From: Methylotenera sp. UBA6020
GTDB lineage: Bacteria; Pseudomonadota; Gammaproteobacteria; Burkholderiales; Methylophilaceae
Assembly: GCA_002429455.1 (NCBI GenBank)
Contig: DIZU01000044.1
Location: 1-11,201, forward strand
DNA: 11,201 nucleotides
Direction: 5' to 3'
Position 1 is the first letter of the stretch. The number at the start of each line of letters is the position of its first letter. The notes under the pieces are model-generated. The model did not search any database. It was not told where the DNA came from and worked only from the letters and a program-made list of their open reading frames with translations. Below are positions 7,144 through 11,201 of the stretch, piece by piece. Both the position numbers and the translations under genes were made by a program.

Positions 7144-7623
7144 TTAAACCTTTGCGTAATTGGCAACATTGCGATTTACAGCAAGGCCGTCTTGACTAGG
7201 TTGCACCATAGGAGTCACTTGAGATACCGATTGCGTATTGCCAATGGCTTCCCAGGCACCCTTCAATTCCGTTAACAGCTTGATGACCTCAAGCACCAGT
7301 TCCGGCTGGTTACGAATATTGGCGCTATACAATCTACCGCTCATATAGGCGTATAAGGCATCCAGACTCACCGCAATCTCACCGCCAGCATTTTTGTTCA
7401 GGCTCAGCCTGAGCCCGCTTTCAATAATCATAATCGCTTTGGACAACATTGCGCTTTTGTTCAAAATATCCTTCTTCTGCATATGGCCGATTGCACTGTG
7501 GCATGCGGTAATAGCCCCTTCATAAAGCATGATGATCAATTTGTGCGGATTCGCTGCGAGCACACCAGTTTCAATACCAATTTTGGCATAAACATTAACC
7601 CCTCGTTGATTAAGTCCAAACAT
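7144..7623 (-). CDS. fliS: Flagellin export chaperone FliS
   Basis: FliS binds the C-terminal disordered region of flagellin, preventing premature polymerisation and delivering it for export. At 159 residues it is longer than the roughly 125-140 typical. The core is clear: VYAKIGIETGVLAANPHKLI (11-30), then IMLYEGAITACHSAIGHM, matching the family Y...V.TA.P..LI.MLY.GA pattern, and a C-terminal LLTELKGAWEAI helix. The excess is a polar tail of about 30 residues (NTQSVSQVTPMVQPSQDGLA onward) with no visible motif. AAGGAC lies 7 bases before ATG 7623. The fliD stop is 21 bases upstream and fliT begins 3 bases downstream, so fliD, fliS and fliT are probably one operon. Confidence 0.96.
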   Translation of the reverse strand: MFGLNQRGVNVYAKIGIETGVLAANPHKLIIMLYEGAITACHSAIGHMQKKDILNKSAMLSKAIMIIESGLRLSLNKNAGGEIAVSLDALYAYMSGRLYSANIRNQPELVLEVIKLLTELKGAWEAIGNTQSVSQVTPMVQPSQDGLAVNRNVANYAKV

Positions 7624-7644
7624 AATCGTGTCCTTTACCTGTTA

Positions 7645-9318
7645 TTATTTATTAGCGTTGATTGCTGCAATTTGCTGGGTGAGGAAATTGCTGGTTGTAG
7701 TCATACTAGCCATCAATGTATCAAGCTGAGTAAATTGTGCACGGTAACGCGCCTCAATTGCAGTCAGCCGGATATTAATCGAATCTGCCTGTTTATCCAG
7801 GCGGGTGATGGAGCTGTTAATGCCATCTGTTCTCGAGGCTAAAATGCCACCATCGCTCAGCAGGTTGGTGATGACGTTATTCAACTGGGAGGCATAACCG
7901 ATACTAAAGTTAATCGTGCCGCGTGCGCCCAAAGCACCACCTGACACATTGACGTTCAAACCCTCGCTTGCATCACCTACCGCACCAACCAGGTTAGTGC
8001 CAGTACTGGTTGCAGCAACGCCATTGATCGTGCCTGCAGCATTAACTAAGCTTGTTCCAAGCTGGCTGACCGTAATGGCATAAGTACCAGCCAACGTTTT
8101 ACTGGTACTGCCCGAGTAGGTAATCTGCGGATCCGTTGCTTTGGCAGAAGTGGTGAACAAGGTGGCAATATCACTGAAATTAGACGCCAATGCCGATGTC
8201 AGTTTGGTTGAATCCAATGCCAATTGACCGCTGGCCTGAAATCCCACGCCAATCTGGCTGAGCGAGGTAATGGTACCGCTACTGGTAATGGTGTTCGTCA
8301 TCACCTTCTTGACCTGATTAATTACTGACCTTGCCGTGGCATCTCCCAATAGCGCACCTGACGCTTTGCCTGTCGGATCAAAATTCGTCAAACTGCGCAA
8401 AGTAGTATCCAGCTTATTGTAGGCATCAACAAACGCGGTGACTGACGCCTTCACTACGTCCTTGTTACTCGCCACACCCAGACTGACACTATTGCCACCG
8501 CTGGTGGTCAACAGGTTAAGTGTCATGCCACTAATGGCATCGGTAATGGTGTTGCTAGCTTTAACGACAGCAATACCATCAATATTCAAAAGGGCATTTT
8601 TTGCTGTCTGCATTTCTGTCATATTTTTGCCACTACCGACGCCAGCGGTTGGGTCATACGCTAACTGTGATAGCCCGGCAGCATCAGTATTGTTGCCATC
8701 GTCATCTGCGACGGAAATCTTCAGGCTGTTCACCTCACCGGTGTCTTTCGACGTAATCACCAGGCGGTTGGTAGTGCCATCATTGACAATGGTTGCACTC
8801 ACACTGGAGTTTGACGCATTAATCGCATCACGCACCCCTGCCAGTGTGTTATTTGCACTGGTAATCGGAATGGCAACATCGGTTTTAGCTGCATTTGCCG
8901 TAAAGGTATTGCCGACACTATCATAGCTACCAAAAGAGATGGTCAGTGTACCGGTACCGATGGTATCTGAGGTATTGGCGAAACCCGTCAGGCTAAGCTT
9001 TTGCGACTTAGCCAACTGGCTCACTGTCACCGCATAATCACCGAGTGTCGCACTGCCATCCGTAGTCGCCGTAAACACACTGCTATCGCCGGATGTCACT
9101 GTCTGCGCATTGAATTTGGATGCAGTGGAAAGCGCACTAACCGCAGTCTGAAAAGTAGACAAAGCACTCTTCAGCGTACCATATGCAGATATCTGCGATT
9201 GATAAGCCGTTTTTTGTGTCGTCACATCCGTTAATGGTTTTTGTTCAATAGCCATTAAGCTGGTAACGATACCATTCACATCAAGACCTGATCCTATTCC
9301 TGCAGATGAAATACCCAT
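7645..9318 (-). CDS. fliD: Flagellar filament cap protein FliD (HAP2)
   Basis: FliD forms the cap at the filament tip that folds incoming flagellin. From ATG 9318 it has 557 residues. The N-terminus MGISSAGIGSGLDVNGIV is the classic FliD start. The FliD N domain covers about 1-110 and the FliD C domain the second half, ending in a heptad-rich coiled coil (about 490-557, through QFTQLDTLMASMTTTSNFLT). Two flagellin-IN-like motifs are visible: GDYAVTVSQL (93-102) and GTYAITVSQL (411-420). A TTG at 9339 would add seven residues, but the family N-terminus and AAAAGGAC 7 bases before the ATG favour 9318. There is no Sec signal, as expected for type III export. It is followed at 21 bases by fliS. 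Confidence 0.96.
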   Translation of the reverse strand: MGISSAGIGSGLDVNGIVTSLMAIEQKPLTDVTTQKTAYQSQISAYGTLKSALSTFQTAVSALSTASKFNAQTVTSGDSSVFTATTDGSATLGDYAVTVSQLAKSQKLSLTGFANTSDTIGTGTLTISFGSYDSVGNTFTANAAKTDVAIPITSANNTLAGVRDAINASNSSVSATIVNDGTTNRLVITSKDTGEVNSLKISVADDDGNNTDAAGLSQLAYDPTAGVGSGKNMTEMQTAKNALLNIDGIAVVKASNTITDAISGMTLNLLTTSGGNSVSLGVASNKDVVKASVTAFVDAYNKLDTTLRSLTNFDPTGKASGALLGDATARSVINQVKKVMTNTITSSGTITSLSQIGVGFQASGQLALDSTKLTSALASNFSDIATLFTTSAKATDPQITYSGSTSKTLAGTYAITVSQLGTSLVNAAGTINGVAATSTGTNLVGAVGDASEGLNVNVSGGALGARGTINFSIGYASQLNNVITNLLSDGGILASRTDGINSSITRLDKQADSINIRLTAIEARYRAQFTQLDTLMASMTTTSNFLTQQIAAINANK

Positions 9319-9440
9319 GTGAATGTCCTTTTCAAACAACTTTCAATCATAAGAACTGTCAATTAAATAGCAGCTTAATAACTTAATGATATTCAACTAA
9401 ATAACGCAGTTACCCGTCACTACCAAACAAAAGCTTACAA
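9319..9440 (-). promoter_or_regulatory. flaG-fliD intergenic leader
   Basis: About 120 AT-rich bases upstream of fliD. I found no sigma-28 promoter with correct spacing. A TTGACA-like -35 is present on the minus strand (9357-9362), but no good -10 follows at 16-18 bases. Transcription may come from upstream or from an unrecognised promoter. Confidence 0.25.
9325..9332 (-). promoter_or_regulatory. Shine-Dalgarno site setting the fliD start
   Basis: On the minus strand AAAAGGAC lies just before ATG 9318 (about 7 bases from AGGA to the codon). It lies downstream of the alternative TTG at 9339, so it can serve only the ATG. Confidence 0.6.
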
Positions 9441-9830
9441 CTACGCGGTCTGCTTAATAACCAGGCCTTGCAACTTATCCAGCGTCTTTGACATTGCCAG
9501 CACTTCCTCATTTGGAATCTGCCTCAATACCTTTTTGGTTACTGTATCAACCACTTTCACTACCATGCGCTCAGACTCATGATCTAATGAAAATTCAACG
9601 GTCTGTAATGTTGGTGCCACAAACTCATTCAGCTTCTTAACTGCGGCATCCAGTGTCGACTTATCCGCCACTTCAACTGGTTGCTTATTCTCTACAGGTT
9701 GTTTATTTTCAGCCTTTACAACGGGCTTAAGCCCTACCGGGCTCACTAACGCATTTTGGCTGCCTGCAACATTTTGCACCGCAGCCAGTTTCCTAACAGA
9801 GCCATAAGCATCCAAAGAGGAATTGAACAT
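9441..9830 (-). CDS. flaG: FlaG family flagellar protein
   Basis: FlaG proteins are small cytoplasmic proteins that affect filament length in several bacteria; their mechanism is unsettled. The product has 129 residues. The conserved FlaG domain fills the C-terminal half (about 75-125): VEFSLDHESERMVVKVVD, then KVLRQIPNEEVLAMSKTL, matching the family F..D......V.V.D....V.RQIP.EE.L pattern. The N-terminal half is variable and Gln/Val/Lys-rich and includes an exact tandem repeat ENKQPV-ENKQPV (41-52). AAAGGAG precedes ATG 9830 by 6 bases. It lies between fliC and fliD. The fliC terminator hairpin is only 20 bases upstream of the start, so expression probably depends on readthrough or an unseen promoter. 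Confidence 0.93.
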   Translation of the reverse strand: MFNSSLDAYGSVRKLAAVQNVAGSQNALVSPVGLKPVVKAENKQPVENKQPVEVADKSTLDAAVKKLNEFVAPTLQTVEFSLDHESERMVVKVVDTVTKKVLRQIPNEEVLAMSKTLDKLQGLVIKQTA

Positions 9831-9843
9831 GATTTTCTCCTTT

Positions 9844-9875
9844 GCAAAACCCCACAGGATGATCAGGCCTGTGGG
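9844..9875 (-). terminator. Rho-independent terminator after fliC
   Basis: Read on the minus strand, CCCACAGG (9875-9868), a 9-base loop and CCTGTGGG (9858-9851) form a perfect GC-rich 8-bp stem, followed by GTTTTGC. It begins 26 bases after the fliC stop and ends just before the flaG Shine-Dalgarno sequence. The T-run is short, so partial readthrough into flaG is plausible. Confidence 0.8.
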
Positions 9876-9901
9876 TGATAAGGTTTATACGTCGTTTACG
9901 C

Positions 9902-10702
9902 TTAACCTCTTAATAGTGCTAACACACCGTTAGGTAAGGAGTTGGCTTGCGCTAGCATTGCAGTACCTGCTTGTTGCAAGATCTGACCGCGGGTCAGGTT
10001 TGCTGTTTCTGAGGCAAAGTCAGCATCCATGATGCGCGATTTGGCAGCAGATTGGTTCTCTACAGACACTTGCAAGCTACTCACAACAGACTCAAAACGG
10101 TTTTGTACAGCACCCAGCGTAGCACGCTGTGTGTTGATGGCAGTAAGTGCAGTATCAATATCAGTGATGGCCTGTGTAGCAGCAGTAGAACTAGAAACAG
10201 CACCAGTAACTGTACCGGCTGTCACTGCACTGACAGAAATCGTGTCAGTGGTATCAGCACCTACCTGAAAAGTTGTAGCTGTCGTACCGAATACTGCAGC
10301 GCCGTTAAATTTTGTCGCTGTCGAGAGACGTGTCACTTCAGTTTTAAGTTGTTGAAACTCAGCATCCAGATTAGCCTGGTCACCTGTTGTATTAGTACCG
10401 TTAGCAGATTGCACAGCCAGTTCACGCATACGTTGCAATGAGTCGGTTTGTTTAGCTAAGCCACCTTCAGCAGTTTGCGCATAAGAGATCGCGTCATTTG
10501 AGTTGCGGATCGCCACGTTCATGCCACGTATTTGTGAATCCATACGGGTGGCAATTGCCAGACCAGCAGCATCGTCTTTAGAACTGTTAATACGTAAGCC
10601 TGATGACAAGCGCTCTAATGAAGTATGAAGAGCGTTTTGTGAAGTGGTTAAATTACGTTGTGTGTTTAATGATGCGATGTTGGTATTAATGACTGAAGCC
10701 AT
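9902..10702 (-). CDS. fliC: Flagellin FliC
   Basis: This is the filament subunit, exported through the flagellar type III channel. At 266 residues it is short: the conserved D0/D1 ends are complete and the outer D2/D3 region is reduced to about 50 residues (about 138-185) rich in Thr, Ser, Val and Ala. The N-terminus is MASVINTNIASLNTQRNL, with LSSGLRINSSKDDAAGLAIA at 32-51. QRMRELAVQ (90-98) matches the Toll-like receptor 5-stimulating D1 motif of beta/gammaproteobacterial flagellins. The C-terminus, ILQQAGTAMLAQANSLPNGV then LALLRG, is canonical. TAGGAG lies 7 bases before ATG 10702. It has its own sigma-28-type promoters upstream and a terminator downstream, so it is probably transcribed mainly alone. 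There are no cysteines. Confidence 0.98.
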   Translation of the reverse strand: MASVINTNIASLNTQRNLTTSQNALHTSLERLSSGLRINSSKDDAAGLAIATRMDSQIRGMNVAIRNSNDAISYAQTAEGGLAKQTDSLQRMRELAVQSANGTNTTGDQANLDAEFQQLKTEVTRLSTATKFNGAAVFGTTATTFQVGADTTDTISVSAVTAGTVTGAVSSSTAATQAITDIDTALTAINTQRATLGAVQNRFESVVSSLQVSVENQSAAKSRIMDADFASETANLTRGQILQQAGTAMLAQANSLPNGVLALLRG

Positions 10703-10721
10703 GATGATTCTCCTAAATTAA

Positions 10722-10736
10722 AATTGAATTTCAATT
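10722..10736. repeat. Perfect palindrome in the fliC 5' leader
   Basis: AATTGAA (10722-10728), T, TTCAATT (10730-10736) is a perfect 7-bp dyad with a single central base, about 7 bases upstream of the fliC Shine-Dalgarno sequence. It could be a regulator site; as RNA its loop is too small without opening the inner pairs. Confidence 0.45.
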
Positions 10737-10793
10737 ACACCGTATTGCCTTTAGCGTTGCAAATCACTTCTAATTGCGCTGCTGATGTAACTA

Positions 10794-10820
10794 TTATCGG
10801 TAAGCTTTTAAGAAAATTTA
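10794..10820 (-). promoter_or_regulatory. Sigma-28 (FliA) promoter P1 of fliC
   Basis: On the minus strand TAAATTTT (10820-10813), an 11-base spacer and ACCGATAA (10801-10794) match the sigma-28 consensus TAAAGTTT-N11-GCCGATAA at 14 of 16 positions with exact spacing. The predicted start near 10787 gives a leader of about 85 bases. Flagellin genes are classic late, FliA-dependent genes. Confidence 0.85.
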
Positions 10821-10879
10821 GGGTAAGGCTTGAAATTTTCTTTTGTTGTCTTGCCGATTAAGCAATCCTGATGTAAAGG

Positions 10880-10906
10880 ATATCGGTTGTAATTTTCATA
10901 TCTTTA
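10880..10906 (-). promoter_or_regulatory. Candidate second sigma-28 promoter P2 upstream of fliC
   Basis: On the minus strand TAAAGATA (10906-10899), an 11-base spacer and ACCGATAT (10887-10880) match the sigma-28 consensus at 12 of 16 positions with exact spacing. It lies 86 bases upstream of P1 and shares with it the upstream ACCC and the downstream TTACATCAG. It may be a functional second promoter or a decayed duplicate. Confidence 0.55.
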
Positions 10907-11201
10907 GGGTCATGCAAAATACCTCTGTTTTTATATCAAACAACTCAACATAAATCATTAAGCCAAATCTGCTTGTCAGCCTTACTCTAGGCCAACCCAA
11001 GCCATCAACTAAAATATATTACTACTCGGCTATGTTTCGGTTAATTTAAGGACCTCTAAACTTTAAAAGGCCTCAATTAAATATTGTTAGCCATGATATT
11101 CAATAACCGGTGTTAACAAAGAAGCTAATAAAGGGGATAAAACTGGTTAAATCTTAAGATGCTATATGGGCAAACTCATTAGATGCTGCATGAACGGTTA
11201 G
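10907..11201. other. AT-rich intergenic region upstream of the fliC promoters
   Basis: About 295 bases at the right edge with no credible gene on either strand. An imperfect inverted repeat spans 11041-11080 (TTAATT...AGG.CCT and AGGCCTCAATTAA), and a 10-bp palindrome, ATCTTAAGAT, lies at 11151-11160. A perfect TAAAGTTT (minus strand, 11065-11058) lacks a -10 at 11 bases. It may contain the 3' end of the preceding gene's transcript; the neighbour is outside the window. Confidence 0.4.

Noticed and set aside
8438..8926. Plus-strand open frame of 162 codons opposite fliD
   Set aside because: Antisense to a clear FliD coding region; its hydrophobic low-complexity look comes from the complement of Thr/Ser/Ala-rich codons.
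9319..9339. Upstream TTG start for fliD (adds seven residues)
   Set aside because: The added residues are not part of the FliD family N-terminus, and the Shine-Dalgarno site lies within the added segment.
10831..10860. GCCGATTA on the plus strand as a rightward sigma-28 promoter
   Set aside because: The only fair -35 (GAAATTTT) is 13 bases away rather than 11, and no rightward gene follows within the window.
11058..11065. Exact TAAAGTTT on the minus strand as a third fliC promoter
   Set aside because: The sequence 11 bases downstream (AATTAACC) does not resemble GCCGATAA; the nearest CCGA is 16 bases away.

Overview
The window is a flagellar biosynthesis cluster from a Gram-negative bacterium, most likely a betaproteobacterium. 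The Methylophilaceae or a near relative is my best guess. This rests on gene order, the short flagellin and remembered protein similarity, not on a search. Eleven of the twelve protein genes lie on the minus strand; only fliE is on the plus strand. Base composition looks uniform, and I see no IS element, integrase, tRNA, rRNA or CRISPR array.

Right end to centre (transcribed leftward): an AT-rich leader region of about 500 bases holds two tandem candidate sigma-28 (FliA) promoters for fliC (flagellin). A rho-independent terminator separates fliC from flaG. The filament-assembly genes fliD (cap), fliS (flagellin chaperone) and fliT (cap chaperone) follow. A 268-base gap with three related small palindromes separates fliT from a translationally coupled pair: a FliK-type hook-length control protein and a stand-alone FlhB C-terminal-domain protein whose NPTH autocleavage motif reads NPNQ.

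Centre: the plus-strand fliE (MS ring-rod junction) converges on that pair across a hairpin-rich 88-base gap. It diverges from fliF across a 257-base promoter region, the arrangement also seen in enteric bacteria.

Centre to left end (transcribed leftward): fliF (MS ring), fliG (C ring/torque), fliH (ATPase regulator) and fliI (export ATPase) are packed with gaps of a few bases or overlaps. fliI runs off the left edge and lacks roughly its last 35-50 residues.

Together the genes cover basal-body initiation (FliE, FliF, FliG), export energisation (FliH, FliI), export-specificity control (the FliK-type and FlhB-like proteins) and filament building (FliC, FlaG, FliD, FliS, FliT). The proteins look ordinary and intact, and I do not see a new defence, mobile or metabolic system. 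The most notable points are regulatory: a duplicated sigma-28 promoter module with shared bases outside the consensus, operator-like palindromes before the fliK-type gene, alternative hairpins over the fliE stop codon, and the degenerate FlhB-like protein.
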